DNA from: JABAAI01 sp965261955
GTDB lineage: Bacteria; Spirochaetota; Leptospiria; Leptospirales; Leptonemataceae
Direction of reading: 5' to 3'
DNA: 64,000 bases
Assembly (NCBI GenBank): GCA_965261955.1
Contig: CBDHEM010000069.1
Location: forward strand, 1,426,001-1,490,000
In this document: piece after piece, positions 1-8,834 of the stretch
How the letters are laid out: each line of letters begins with the position of its first letter
Numbering within the stretch: position 1 is the first letter of the stretch
Position numbers and translations under genes: made by a program
Notes under the pieces: generated by a model
The model's database searches: none
Told to the model about the DNA's origin: nothing
Seen by the model: the letters and a program-made list of their open reading frames with translations, nothing else

Positions 1-39
1 TCCTCTAGGAGAAGAAATTTGAGAAGCTATTGTTGTCAT
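1..39 (-). CDS. Start of a divergent gene, truncated by the window edge
   Basis: On the minus strand an ATG at position 39 opens 13 sense codons reading MTTIASQISSPRG and runs off the window. A short purine-rich AGGCAAG lies just upstream of the ATG and could serve as a ribosome binding site. The gene would be divergent from the ferredoxin that starts 26 bp away. Thirteen residues are too few to name a product, and the reading may be fortuitous. Confidence 0.35.
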   Translation of the reverse strand, partial: MTTIASQISSPRG

Positions 40-65
40 GACTTGCCTAATTTTCGCCCATTTAT

Positions 66-719
66 ATGAATAGACGTAACTTTTTTCAATTTGGTTGGGA
101 AAAAATTGTAAGAAAAATCTCAAAAAGCCCCTTAAGGGAAATAGTTGCTAGGCGCTTACAAGGAATATCTAATTTGCTAGCACCTGAAGGTCTAGATTTT
201 TACATAGAAAAGAGCAATACAATACACCAATATAACGACGAGAGAAAGGATATAAGACCTTCTACTGATCATTTACTTTTACGTCCTCCGGGCTCCTTAC
301 CTCTTCCTACGGATTTCGAAAAAGCCTGTACAAGCTGCGGTGATTGCAAAAATGCTTGCCCTTACAATACTATTCAAACTATAGATGTAAGTGGTCCTTT
401 CATAGACCCAAACGAAATAGCCTGTCATTTGTGTGAAAATTTTCCTTGTGTAGAGGCTTGTGACGAAGGAGCTCTTTTGCCCTTAGCTTTGAACTCCTTA
501 CCAAGTTTTGGGCTAGCTTATTTACACGAAGACCGTTGTAGAAATATAAAAGATAAGAAAAGTTGTGACAAATGCGCAAAAAGTTGCCCAGTTCCCAATG
601 CTTTGGTCAGTGATTCCGAGAATATACCACATTTTACAGAATATTGTACAGGTTGTGGTATTTGTCGTTCTGTTTGCCCAGAAATTCCGATTGCCATAGA
701 GATTATAGAAAGGGATTAG
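66..719 (+). CDS. Ferredoxin-type protein with four [4Fe-4S] motifs (NapF/MauM-like)
   Basis: 217 aa. Sixteen cysteines fall in four clusters: C88/91/94/98, C120/123/128/132, C158/167/170/174 and C194/197/200/204. Three of the clusters have the classic trailing Cys-Pro. This spacing is that of the NapF/NapG/MauM polyferredoxin group, which passes electrons to a redox partner. The N-terminus MNRRNFFQFG resembles a twin-arginine motif (RRxFF), but no hydrophobic segment follows, so export is doubtful and a cytoplasmic protein is more likely. No nap or mau genes are nearby, so the partner is unknown. It ends 6 bp before plsC and the two are probably co-transcribed. The fold is secure; the physiological role is not. 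Confidence 0.8.
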   Translation: MNRRNFFQFGWEKIVRKISKSPLREIVARRLQGISNLLAPEGLDFYIEKSNTIHQYNDERKDIRPSTDHLLLRPPGSLPLPTDFEKACTSCGDCKNACPYNTIQTIDVSGPFIDPNEIACHLCENFPCVEACDEGALLPLALNSLPSFGLAYLHEDRCRNIKDKKSCDKCAKSCPVPNALVSDSENIPHFTEYCTGCGICRSVCPEIPIAIEIIERD

Positions 720-725
720 CTCATT

Positions 726-1493
726 ATGAGTGAGAATATGAAGAAGAATGATTCTTTTTTCAATTTTGCACATAGTATTTTTGTATGGATTATAAGTTTT
801 TTATTTCTGATTTGTAGTTACGTGTTAATTTTTTTTTATAGAGACCCCATCTTGAGAATTTTTCCTAGGTATGCACAGGTTTATTCTTATTATTTTCGTG
901 TATTATTTTTCCTTATAGGAATTCGCGTACAAATTAGCGGGCAAACGTATTTATATGAAAATAAAAAATATATTGTTTTTTCCAATCATGGAAGTCTGCT
1001 GGATATCCCAGTCATGTATATTACACTAAAGAGGAAGATGATTTGGCTTGCTAAAAAGGATTTATTTTCTGTACCGATCTTGGGTAATCTTCTAAAAAAG
1101 CAGGAAGCTATTGCTGTTGAACGTGAAACGATAGAGGGCGGCTGGAAAGCCATGGTGAGTCTTTATAAAAAAATTAAGGGGTGTAATGATCCTGTTTGCA
1201 TTTTCCCAGAAGGGACTCGTAGTCATCCTTCTGGAAGGATGCGGCCGTTTAAGGAAGGAAGCTTTTCCATGGCCTTATTTAGCAAGTCAATCATCCAACC
1301 TATTACAATCCAAGGTAGCAATAATTTGATGTACCCTCAGAAAAAGAATCGTATACAGCGCATTCGTTCCGGTCGTATTGTTGTTACCATTCACCCTCCC
1401 TTATATCCAAAGGATTATGCTGATAAGACGGCAGATCAGCTTAGTGATCATGTGAGAGAAGTGATTATGTCTTCGCTCAGTTTTTCAGAATAG
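726..1493 (+). CDS. plsC: 1-acyl-sn-glycerol-3-phosphate acyltransferase
   Basis: 255 aa. It has the two diagnostic motifs of the PlsC/LPLAT family: NHGSLLD (catalytic H88 and D93, the HX4D box) and FPEGTRS (160-166, glycerol-phosphate binding). An N-terminal hydrophobic stretch (about residues 17-37) would anchor it in the inner membrane. The reaction is acylation of lysophosphatidic acid to phosphatidic acid in phospholipid synthesis. The start is 6 bp after the ferredoxin stop; an in-frame ATG at 738 is an alternative start. Which lyso-acceptor is used cannot be told from sequence. Confidence 0.88.
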   Translation: MSENMKKNDSFFNFAHSIFVWIISFLFLICSYVLIFFYRDPILRIFPRYAQVYSYYFRVLFFLIGIRVQISGQTYLYENKKYIVFSNHGSLLDIPVMYITLKRKMIWLAKKDLFSVPILGNLLKKQEAIAVERETIEGGWKAMVSLYKKIKGCNDPVCIFPEGTRSHPSGRMRPFKEGSFSMALFSKSIIQPITIQGSNNLMYPQKKNRIQRIRSGRIVVTIHPPLYPKDYADKTADQLSDHVREVIMSSLSFSE

Positions 1494-1568
1494 AAATATG
1501 AAAAGGAAAATTTATATATGGTAGAGCGTCTCACTTTTACTTTGCCAATGAGATAGTCTTTTGAAAAC

Positions 1569-2414
1569 GTGAAAGCTTTTTTATTTGCAGCCGGTTTTGG
1601 CCGACGTATGGGGCATTTAACACACTCTTGTCCTAAGCCTCTTTTAAATGTAGGACAGCTTCCTATGATTGCCTACTCTCTTTTTACTTTTTATCTTTGG
1701 AAAATTGAATTCCTAGTGATTAATTTACATTACCATGGTGATGCCATTCGTAATTATTTAATAAATTTTCCTCATTTCCCTATATTTTTTTCTGAAGAAA
1801 AAGATATCTTGGAGACAGCTGGTGGTATACGAAAAGCGATCGGCCCGTTTTTTTCTTTTACGGATAAAATTATTATTCTCAATTCAGATCTGATTTTATT
1901 TCCTAAAGACTGCGACAAACCCAATCCTAAATTTTTGGCTACATCTTCTAGTTGCTTATTTCTTCAAAAAGTAGTTTCAAAAGACATATATGAAAAGACA
2001 GGTCAAAAAAAAGAAACGTCTTTTTCATTTGAAAATCAAGTAGGTAAAAAGTCTGAAGCATATAATCTTTCGGTATTTCCATCTTCTCATTCTCAACAAG
2101 GAAATTACTATTATATTGGTTATGGATTACTTGATTTAAAAAGATTTTTTCCCATAGATTTGAATATTCCTTTACAGTTGAGTCGCCTTTGGGAGGAAGA
2201 CTGTCAAAAACGACAGTTAGTAGGCCGTCTGTTTGAAGGTTGCGTTTGGCATGGAGGAGACCTTTGTTCCTACAAAGTAACGGACCAGTATTTTACAGAA
2301 AACTGGGATAATATTTTAACGACTACAGGAAATAAAAATAAATGGGAGCAATTTATAGGAGCTTGGCCTCAAGCCATTATAAAAAAAGAGAGCATGGACA
2401 CATTCCATATCTGA
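1569..2414 (+). CDS. Nucleotidyltransferase of the sugar-phosphate type
   Basis: 281 aa from a GTG start that gives the canonical N-terminus LFAAGFGRRMG...PKPLL, the NTP-binding signature of NTP_transferase enzymes (MurU, RfbA, mannose-1-phosphate guanylyltransferase). A later segment with ETAGGIRKA and LNSDLI matches the family's substrate and metal-binding region. Products of this family are NDP-sugars for cell-wall or LPS synthesis or recycling; the exact sugar cannot be assigned. The stop TGA overlaps the ATG of the following TPR gene (ATGA), implying translational coupling. Confidence 0.78.
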   Translation: MKAFLFAAGFGRRMGHLTHSCPKPLLNVGQLPMIAYSLFTFYLWKIEFLVINLHYHGDAIRNYLINFPHFPIFFSEEKDILETAGGIRKAIGPFFSFTDKIIILNSDLILFPKDCDKPNPKFLATSSSCLFLQKVVSKDIYEKTGQKKETSFSFENQVGKKSEAYNLSVFPSSHSQQGNYYYIGYGLLDLKRFFPIDLNIPLQLSRLWEEDCQKRQLVGRLFEGCVWHGGDLCSYKVTDQYFTENWDNILTTTGNKNKWEQFIGAWPQAIIKKESMDTFHI

Positions 2415-3565
2415 TGATGTTTTGTTATTGGAAAACTATTTTCTGTTTGTGTTTTATATGCTTTGCGATGATTAGTTTTTTTATTCCTATGGAAGTAGAG
2501 GCCGAAGAAAGTGATCACATTCCAAATGTGGAGCAGGAAAAAGAAGAAGATGAAATTATAAATAATCCCGATCCGGGGGAAGGCAATACTCTTATTGAAC
2601 AAGATTATTCTAAATCTCTTTCAGCTGATCAGAGAGAAAAAATATATAGGCGCTTAGAGTTACGACACCTTGTGGGGCAAATTTCATGGTACATAAAAAC
2701 GCATCAGAGAATAAGGGTCGCGCCACTCTTGGAAAATCTTATCAAGCGGCATCCGCATTCACCTGAAGTAGACTATTTTCGTGCGGTAGAATATTATCGT
2801 GTAAAAAAAAATGCCAGAGCCTTGGTTTCTTTAACTAAAGCCTTGCAAAAACATCCAGATTTTGCTAGGGCGTGGAACTTCAGAGGTATTTTGCTTAGTC
2901 AATCAGACCGAGATGGGCAGGCCTTGGGATGTTTTAAAAGGGCAATGCTATTAAATCCTTATCACCCTGATTATGTTTATAATTTTGCGTTTTCATTTTA
3001 TAAACAAAAGCAATACAAAGAGGCAATGAAAGCTATAAAGAAATCAATTTATCTCAAGCCAAATTATAGTCGTTCTTTTTATCTAGCTGGCCTTGTACAC
3101 CGTGAACTGGGTGAATTATCGCGAGCATTTTTTTCTTATGTATTAGCTGAAGAATTTGGGCAAGATGGCTCAGATTTTTATATAGACTTTCTTGAGATTG
3201 CATTGGAAGTAGATGATGACAAAGCGATACTACGTTTGAGTCAAATACTTGAAAAAAAAACAAGGAAAAATCCGTCTATCCTTAGAATACTTGTGGAAGC
3301 AGCCCGTAGGTTAGGTGATTATAAAAAGGCGCTTTTCTTTTTACGAAAAGTTGTTACGGGGTCTGATGTTGTTTGGGAAGATTATCAAAACTATGTTTAT
3401 GTATTAGAAAAAAATGAAATTTCAGCTGTCCGCTATATAAGTCGCTTTCGTTTAGAAAAGACAAAAAAGTTAAAGCTAAAAAAATATGCTCGAGAGTTGT
3501 CAAAACAAATAAAACGCCAAAAATTATTAAAATCACAAGATCCTATTTTACGGTCTATGAAATAA
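2414..3565 (+). CDS. Exported tetratricopeptide-repeat protein
   Basis: 383 aa from the ATG that overlaps the upstream stop. An upstream in-frame start at 2342 would bury the signal peptide, so I reject it. The N-terminus is a hydrophobic signal (about residues 5-25) ending in a VEA-type cleavage site, followed by an acidic linker. From about residue 85 there are degenerate 34-residue helical repeats with the TPR pattern A-W-N-F-R-G...A...F-K-R-A...N-P (for example around 2870-2965 and 2970-3060). TPR proteins are scaffolds, so no enzymatic role is implied. Location is probably periplasmic. The C-terminus is very Lys-rich. Confidence 0.75.
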   Translation: MMFCYWKTIFCLCFICFAMISFFIPMEVEAEESDHIPNVEQEKEEDEIINNPDPGEGNTLIEQDYSKSLSADQREKIYRRLELRHLVGQISWYIKTHQRIRVAPLLENLIKRHPHSPEVDYFRAVEYYRVKKNARALVSLTKALQKHPDFARAWNFRGILLSQSDRDGQALGCFKRAMLLNPYHPDYVYNFAFSFYKQKQYKEAMKAIKKSIYLKPNYSRSFYLAGLVHRELGELSRAFFSYVLAEEFGQDGSDFYIDFLEIALEVDDDKAILRLSQILEKKTRKNPSILRILVEAARRLGDYKKALFFLRKVVTGSDVVWEDYQNYVYVLEKNEISAVRYISRFRLEKTKKLKLKKYARELSKQIKRQKLLKSQDPILRSMK

Positions 3566-3607
3566 AACTATGAAATAAAAAAGAAATTGATTTTTAAAGC
3601 AACGATG

Positions 3608-3654
3608 AAGTCAAAAATTTGTAGTTTCCGTACTAATTTTCAATTTTTTGACTT
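3608..3654. terminator. Possible shared terminator between convergent genes
   Basis: AAGTCAAAAATT (3608-3619) pairs with AATTTTTTGACTT (3642-3654) with one bulge and a loop of about 22 nt. It lies between the TPR gene (plus) and the DUF2062 gene (minus) and overlaps the end of the latter. The stem is AT-rich and therefore weak. Confidence 0.35.
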
Positions 3655-4242
3655 TTGATAAACAAATTGCTCTTCCCACTGAAGTAGTGTAAGGCCTAGT
3701 GCTTGTGCTTGTTTTCTTCTCTTATAATTGATAAAAAATACTGTAAAAAAATAACTAAAGAGTGCTGTGGGTACAGCAATTAAAAGCGACCCGATGCCCA
3801 TAGGCCACAAAAGCGCTTCGTAAATATAATTCAGCCAAAAATAAATAGAATCCCAAGTATTCATTCTTTGCGTAGTATCCATAAGTTGAGAAAAACTCGC
3901 GTAACTGATAAATTGTGTTGTGTACCCAAAATATCTCAGGATGGTGAAACCTAAAAAATAAAACCCAAAATAAAAAGGAATAAGCGTCAATGGGTTTGTT
4001 ATCCAAACACAAGCCATGGCCCCCGGTAAAAAAAAGTTTATCCTGAACAGCCTAAATATAAACCAAGTTCCTAAGACTAGAAGTATTTGTATCCCAACGA
4101 GTGGAGTTAGTGCCCAAAAAATACCAACAAAAATTCCGATGCCTATTTCAGAAACCGGGCGATTCGAGATTAAAAAAAGAGCAATAATCTTATCTACTTT
4201 TTCTTTGAGTATATTTAGTCGTTTTGAACCCATAGGCTTCAA
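3640..4242 (-). CDS. DUF2062 family membrane protein
   Basis: 200 aa. The order of features matches DUF2062: a short basic N-terminus, a glycine-rich helix (GIGIFVGIFWALTPLVG), a second helix, then the hallmark TNPLTLIPFYFGFYFLG segment. There are about four membrane helices in total and a Lys/Arg-rich tail. Members are inner-membrane proteins of unknown function, sometimes fused to glycosyltransferases. It is convergent with the TPR gene and divergent from leuC. The family call is good; the role is unknown. Confidence 0.72.
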   Translation of the reverse strand: MKPMGSKRLNILKEKVDKIIALFLISNRPVSEIGIGIFVGIFWALTPLVGIQILLVLGTWFIFRLFRINFFLPGAMACVWITNPLTLIPFYFGFYFLGFTILRYFGYTTQFISYASFSQLMDTTQRMNTWDSIYFWLNYIYEALLWPMGIGSLLIAVPTALFSYFFTVFFINYKRRKQAQALGLTLLQWEEQFVYQKSKN

Positions 4243-4353
4243 AAAAATGAAAATGTGGTTTTTAACAATCTGTCAAGATGTTTTACTCTTATGTAAAATG
4301 AGTTTACAGATTTTGACTTTTTTATACAAATACCTATGGTCCGTGGGAAGAGC

Positions 4354-5760
4354 ATGTACGATAAAATATGGGAACAGCATCTTGTTTATGATGATGGCAA
4401 ATCTGTGCCTTTGCTCTATGTAGATCGTCATTTTATACATGAAGTCACATCTCCTCAAGCTTTTGAGGGGTTACGTTTAAGTGGGCGAAAATTTCGTCGT
4501 CCAGACTTGAGTTTTGCAACTATGGATCACAATGTCTCTACACGTTTACGGGATTGGAACGTTGCTGAGAAAACATCTCGTCATCAAATGGAAACTCTTG
4601 CCCGTAATTGTAAAGAGTTTGGTGTGGAGCTTTATGATATAGCCAACCCTAATAATGGTATTATACATGTTATAGGTCCCGAGCTTGGTTTAACCCTTCC
4701 CGGTATGACAATTGTTTGTGGTGATTCACACACTAGCACACACGGTGCATTTGGGGCTTTAGCCTTTGGAATCGGGACCAGTGAAGTGGAGCATGTCATG
4801 GCTACACAAGCTTTATGTCAAAGTAAATCGCAAAACATGAACGTTAAAATATCAGGACAACTTTCTTTTGGAGTGGAAGCCAAAGATATTATTTTAGCTT
4901 TAATAGGTAAGATAGGAACGCGAGGAGGTCAAGGGTCTGTTATTGAATATACTGGTGAGGCTATTTCTTCTCTTTCTATGGAGGGGAGAATGACGATATG
5001 TAATATGAGTATCGAAGCCGGTGCTCGGGCTGGTCTCATCGCACCAGATCAAATTACATATGATTATCTTGTTGGTCGCAAATATGCCCCTGCCATTTCA
5101 AATCAAAAAACATATGATATGGCTCTCGAGCATTGGCAAAGCCTGTGCTCCGACTCAAATGCTTTTTATGACTCGCTTGTTGAGCTAGACGCTTCTTCTA
5201 TAGAGCCACAAGTGACATGGGGAACAAACCCTAGCCAAGTCAGTCCAATTAGCGGAAACGTCCCTATTCCAGAAGATGTTGAAAACCAAGTAGAGAGGGA
5301 GGCACTATCTCGTTCTCTAGAATACATGGGAATAGCGGGAGGAACCGCCATACAGGATATCCAAATTAATAAAGTTTTTATTGGTTCTTGTACAAATGCA
5401 CGTATTGAAGATTTACGTAGAGCCGCAAAAATTGCTAAAGGAAGAAAGGTCTCCTCTAAAGTAGAAGCGATTGTTGTTCCCGGGTCTGCTGAAATACGCA
5501 AACAAGCTGAATCCGAAGGATTACATAAAGTATTTTTAGAGTCTGGCTTTGAATGGCGATTTGCAGGGTGTTCTATGTGTCTTGCCATGAATGATGATGT
5601 TTTGCAACCAAAAGACCGGTGTGCCTCCACTTCAAATCGTAATTTTGAAGGCCGCCAAGGTCGAGGGGGACGTACACATTTAGTTAGCCCTGCGATGGCT
5701 TCTGCTGCTGCGGTTACAGGTCATTTTATAGATGTACGTGAGTTTACAGAATTTCTATGA
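4354..5760 (+). CDS. leuC: 3-isopropylmalate dehydratase large subunit
   Basis: 468 aa. I chose the ATG at 4354 (MYDKIWEQHLV, preceded by GGGAAGAG) because it matches the usual LeuC N-terminus; an ATG at 4336 adds six residues with no ribosome binding site. The aconitase-type [4Fe-4S] ligands are C346 (GSCTNARIEDL), C406 and C409 (AGCSMC). The motifs HTSTHGAFGALAFGIGTSE and NRNFEGRQGRGGRTHLVSP are also present. With LeuD it isomerises 2-isopropylmalate to 3-isopropylmalate in leucine synthesis. First gene of a leuC-leuD-folD operon, with leuD starting 21 bp downstream. Full length and intact. Confidence 0.96.
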   Translation: MYDKIWEQHLVYDDGKSVPLLYVDRHFIHEVTSPQAFEGLRLSGRKFRRPDLSFATMDHNVSTRLRDWNVAEKTSRHQMETLARNCKEFGVELYDIANPNNGIIHVIGPELGLTLPGMTIVCGDSHTSTHGAFGALAFGIGTSEVEHVMATQALCQSKSQNMNVKISGQLSFGVEAKDIILALIGKIGTRGGQGSVIEYTGEAISSLSMEGRMTICNMSIEAGARAGLIAPDQITYDYLVGRKYAPAISNQKTYDMALEHWQSLCSDSNAFYDSLVELDASSIEPQVTWGTNPSQVSPISGNVPIPEDVENQVEREALSRSLEYMGIAGGTAIQDIQINKVFIGSCTNARIEDLRRAAKIAKGRKVSSKVEAIVVPGSAEIRKQAESEGLHKVFLESGFEWRFAGCSMCLAMNDDVLQPKDRCASTSNRNFEGRQGRGGRTHLVSPAMASAAAVTGHFIDVREFTEFL

Positions 5761-5781
5761 GAATAATTTATTGATAACTCT

Positions 5782-6402
5782 ATGCAGGCTTTTGAAAAAC
5801 ACGAGGGTATTATAGCGGTATTGGACCGTTCTGATGTGGATACAGATCAAATTATCCCAAAGCAATTCTTAAAAAAAATAGGGAAGAGTGGTTTTGGTCT
5901 TAATCTTTTTCACTCTTGGCGATTTTTGGATGCGGATGGAAAAAACCCAAATCCAGATTTTGAATTGAATCAAGAGCGTTATACCGGAGCTAGTATACTG
6001 ATTGCTGGACAAAATTTTGGTTGTGGGTCAAGTCGTGAACATGCTCCTTGGGCCTTGATGGATTATGGGTTTCGAGTTATTATAGCCCCATCATATGCAG
6101 ATATTTTTTATAGTAATAGTTTAAAAAATGGCATTTTATTAATTTGTCTTCCACGAGAGCAGATACAAAATATTATAAATTGGGTGCTGGAAAACGAGTT
6201 TGCTAAAGTCAGCGTTGATCTATTTCAACAAATATTAGAAGCTAATGGTTGCATCTATAACTTTGAGATAGATGCCTTTCAAAAAGAAAATTTATTACAG
6301 GGAAGGGATGAGATTAGTTTAAGCCTTACACATGAAAACGTCATTCATAAATTTGAAAAAGATTATTTTCAAAAATTTCCTTTTTATCTTCCCCAAAAGT
6401 GA
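5782..6402 (+). CDS. leuD: 3-isopropylmalate dehydratase small subunit
   Basis: 206 aa, normal for the family. It contains DVDTDQIIPKQFLK near the N-terminus and the swivelling-domain signature NFGCGSSREHAPWAL, followed by an APSYADIFYSNSLKNG block. It forms the active dehydratase with LeuC. Its stop overlaps the GTG start of folD (GTGA), so translation is probably coupled. Confidence 0.95.
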   Translation: MQAFEKHEGIIAVLDRSDVDTDQIIPKQFLKKIGKSGFGLNLFHSWRFLDADGKNPNPDFELNQERYTGASILIAGQNFGCGSSREHAPWALMDYGFRVIIAPSYADIFYSNSLKNGILLICLPREQIQNIINWVLENEFAKVSVDLFQQILEANGCIYNFEIDAFQKENLLQGRDEISLSLTHENVIHKFEKDYFQKFPFYLPQK

Positions 6403-7241
6403 AACACGAGCCCGTTATACTAGATGGGAAAGTGCTTTCTATTCAGATTCGGAATATTCAAAAAGAAAAAATCCGTTCCCATTTTTCTGTAAAGAGGAAC
6501 GCGCCTAGTTTGGCAACTATACTTGTCGGTAATAACTCAGCATCGCAAACTTATGTGAAAATGAAAAGCCGTGCTTGTGAAGAAGTAGGCTTGGGTTCCT
6601 TTTGCATAAAACTTCCCGAGAATACAACGACAGACGAACTTTTAGTTGAAATCAACAAATTAAATGCTAACCCCAAGATTGCCGGCATACTCCTTCAGCA
6701 TCCAGTACCTAAGCAAATTGATGAACGAGTTGCTTTTGATGAGATTTCCCTAAAAAAGGATGTAGATGGTGTCACAACTTTAGGCTTTGGAAAAGTTGGT
6801 CTAGGCATTCCCACTTTCACAGCTTGCACTCCCGCCGGGATACTGCATCTCATGGATGCCTACCACATACCTTTAGAGGGGCGTCATGTTGTTGTTGTGG
6901 GTCGTTCCCCCATACTAGGACGCCCCATGGCGATGCTTTTATTGCAACGCCATGCCACGGTAACCATATGTCATTCGCGAACTCAATCGCTTTCAAATTA
7001 TATTGGTATTGCAGATATTGTTATTGCGGCATGTGGCAAACCTCGTTTGATCAGAGGGGAATGGTTGAAAGAGAATACAGTCGTGATTGATGCTGGCTAC
7101 AATGCCGGTAATATTGGAGATGTGGATTACGATAGCTGTTTTGAAAAAGCCTCTCACATTACCCCTGTACCGGGAGGAGTAGGGCCTATGACCATAGCAA
7201 AACTGATAGAAAATACAGTGGAAGCAGCCCTTTCCATGTAG
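6399..7241 (+). CDS. folD: Bifunctional methylene-THF dehydrogenase / cyclohydrolase
   Basis: 280 aa from a GTG that overlaps the leuD stop. Catalytic motif TYVKMK has Y52 and K56. The substrate loop LLQHPVPKQ is followed by KDVDGVT, and the NADP-binding motif VVVGRSPILGRPMA lies in the second domain. The C-terminal PVPGGVGPMTIA block is conserved. The enzyme interconverts 5,10-methylene-THF, methenyl-THF and 10-formyl-THF in the cytoplasm. The stop codon abuts a dispersed repeat element that begins at 7241. Confidence 0.95.
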   Translation: MKHEPVILDGKVLSIQIRNIQKEKIRSHFSVKRNAPSLATILVGNNSASQTYVKMKSRACEEVGLGSFCIKLPENTTTDELLVEINKLNANPKIAGILLQHPVPKQIDERVAFDEISLKKDVDGVTTLGFGKVGLGIPTFTACTPAGILHLMDAYHIPLEGRHVVVVGRSPILGRPMAMLLLQRHATVTICHSRTQSLSNYIGIADIVIAACGKPRLIRGEWLKENTVVIDAGYNAGNIGDVDYDSCFEKASHITPVPGGVGPMTIAKLIENTVEAALSM

Positions 7242-7350
7242 GAACTGTGTTGTAAAAGATAAATAATTGCAAATCAAGTGCTATAAATCGCTGATTTAAG
7301 GTATTTTAGACATGCATTTTCTTATTTTTCTGCATTTTGGAATAGTCCCA
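7241..7350. repeat. Dispersed intergenic element, copy 1
   Basis: 110 bp running from GGAACTGTGTTGTAAAAGAT to TGGAATAGTCCCA. It shares its inner block (AAGTGCTATAAATCGCTGATTTAAGG) with the copy at 60142-60250 (GAGTGCTATGAACCGCCGATTTAAAG) and with the other copies listed here. No ORF is present. It begins on the last base of the folD stop codon. Confidence 0.7.
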
Positions 7351-7457
7351 TGTACAAAGAAATAGCCGACCATCTAAAGAAACGATCACGAAAGAAACGA
7401 ATTTTTCCGGAATCATTTTGATAGCGAATTATTTATAAAAAACACTATCTGCTTATG

Positions 7458-8810
7458 TTATGGCCTATGTATTTCTACGGTATCTTCTTCGTAGAGTTCT
7501 TTATATCTACTTATCAAACTAGCCTTTTGCATAAATTTTGGTAAGTGTACGATTCGTTTTTCGGGTTGGGCTTTATTTGGATTGTAATGACTTTGGGATA
7601 TGATATCGTGATAACTTCGTTTGGAACGAATGATATAAATACGATCATAACATTGTAACTCGCTTTCTAATGCGGAAAAAACGCCCTGTCCTCCTTCAAT
7701 CAGAACTTCATTATAGCCACCTTCTCCTAAAACTCGTCGTAATGCTGAGGCAAAGACTTTTTTTTCTTTCATGGCAGGTAGTATTGCAGAAGGGATTAGT
7801 TGAGGGAGGTGCTTTCTCCAATCGTTTACTTGTGTTTCTTCCATATAAAATATAGAAGGTTTTTTTGTTTGCTCTGCTACTTTTTGTTGAAGAAAAAAAA
7901 ACGGAAGGAATGCTTTCTCATACTTGCCTAATACAAATATACGGTCTGGTTGGTACTCAAAAGTATTTTCACAAATTAGCCGAGTGAGTTCTTTACAATA
8001 TTTAAAAAAAGTATAAGAAAGAATATCTTCTTCTAAATATGACTCACAAATTGATTTAGATGGAAATAAAAAAGAACTTTCATTATCAAATTTTTTTTGC
8101 AACAAATCTAGACGAAGATTTAAGGAAGGAAGATCCGATAAAACTGTCCCCATCCCAACTAAAATAGCATCAAACTTAGCACGGAGTAAGTGAGTGAAGC
8201 TGAGAGTGGCTTCCCCGGAAATCGCCAATCTTTCTTTTTGTATGCCCATGATGTTATCTCGAGTGCAGGCAACTTTAAGATGTAGACGTGGACCCATTCC
8301 ATTTATGCGATTTAAAAAACCCTTTAGAAAAGCATGACCTATTTTAGTTTTAATTTTCTTTTCTGAGCTTGTAGCTAAGAAATCAGCTCGTTTGCCTTGA
8401 TGGTCTAAAAGCTCTATCCCAGAGAATTGCAAAAAGGGATCTTTTTCCCAAGCAAGTATTCGCTTCATCTGAGGTTCAGCTAAAATACGAGTTGTACAAG
8501 GAGGGGTTCGTCCGTAATGGACGCAGGGCTCTAGGCTGACATACATTCTAGAAATAGCTTCTTTCAATGATTTTTTTGATTTTTTTTGTGAAATCTTGTC
8601 GTAATGGTCTAGACAAACTATTTCTGCGTGACGTTTACCAACGGCTTCTGTTGCCCCACCAATGATAACATAGCCCGAGTTGCATTTCAAAACTAAAGCA
8701 CACCCAACAGGTGGATTAGGTGCCGACCGCCCCATAGCTAAAGCAGATTGGAATACAATCTCTTCACGAATTAAATGGGCTAAATGGATTTCAGCGTTAT
8801 GAGTTTGCAT
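7458..8810 (-). CDS. ribD: Riboflavin biosynthesis deaminase/reductase
   Basis: 450 aa from ATG at 8810; a TTG eight codons upstream is less likely. The N-terminal cytidine-deaminase-like domain carries the zinc site HAE (H61, E63) and EPCVHYGRTPPC (C96, C105). The C-terminal reductase domain follows, with LHLKVACTRDN, an ILVGMGTVLSDLPSLNLRL block and VLIEGGQGVFSAL. It converts the pyrimidine product of GTP cyclohydrolase II to the ribitylamino form in two steps. The interdomain region (about 205-330) is longer and more degenerate than usual. It stands alone here; ribE is 13 kb away on the other strand. Confidence 0.9.
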   Translation of the reverse strand: MQTHNAEIHLAHLIREEIVFQSALAMGRSAPNPPVGCALVLKCNSGYVIIGGATEAVGKRHAEIVCLDHYDKISQKKSKKSLKEAISRMYVSLEPCVHYGRTPPCTTRILAEPQMKRILAWEKDPFLQFSGIELLDHQGKRADFLATSSEKKIKTKIGHAFLKGFLNRINGMGPRLHLKVACTRDNIMGIQKERLAISGEATLSFTHLLRAKFDAILVGMGTVLSDLPSLNLRLDLLQKKFDNESSFLFPSKSICESYLEEDILSYTFFKYCKELTRLICENTFEYQPDRIFVLGKYEKAFLPFFFLQQKVAEQTKKPSIFYMEETQVNDWRKHLPQLIPSAILPAMKEKKVFASALRRVLGEGGYNEVLIEGGQGVFSALESELQCYDRIYIIRSKRSYHDIISQSHYNPNKAQPEKRIVHLPKFMQKASLISRYKELYEEDTVEIHRP

Positions 8811-8834
8811 AAGCAAAATAAAGAAATGAAACAA

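Noticed and set aside
5166..5630. 154-codon frame antisense to leuC
   Set aside because: Lies wholly inside a conserved gene on the other strand; composition is that of a shadow frame. The same applies to antisense frames in dnaK, dnaJ, rpoB and rpoC.
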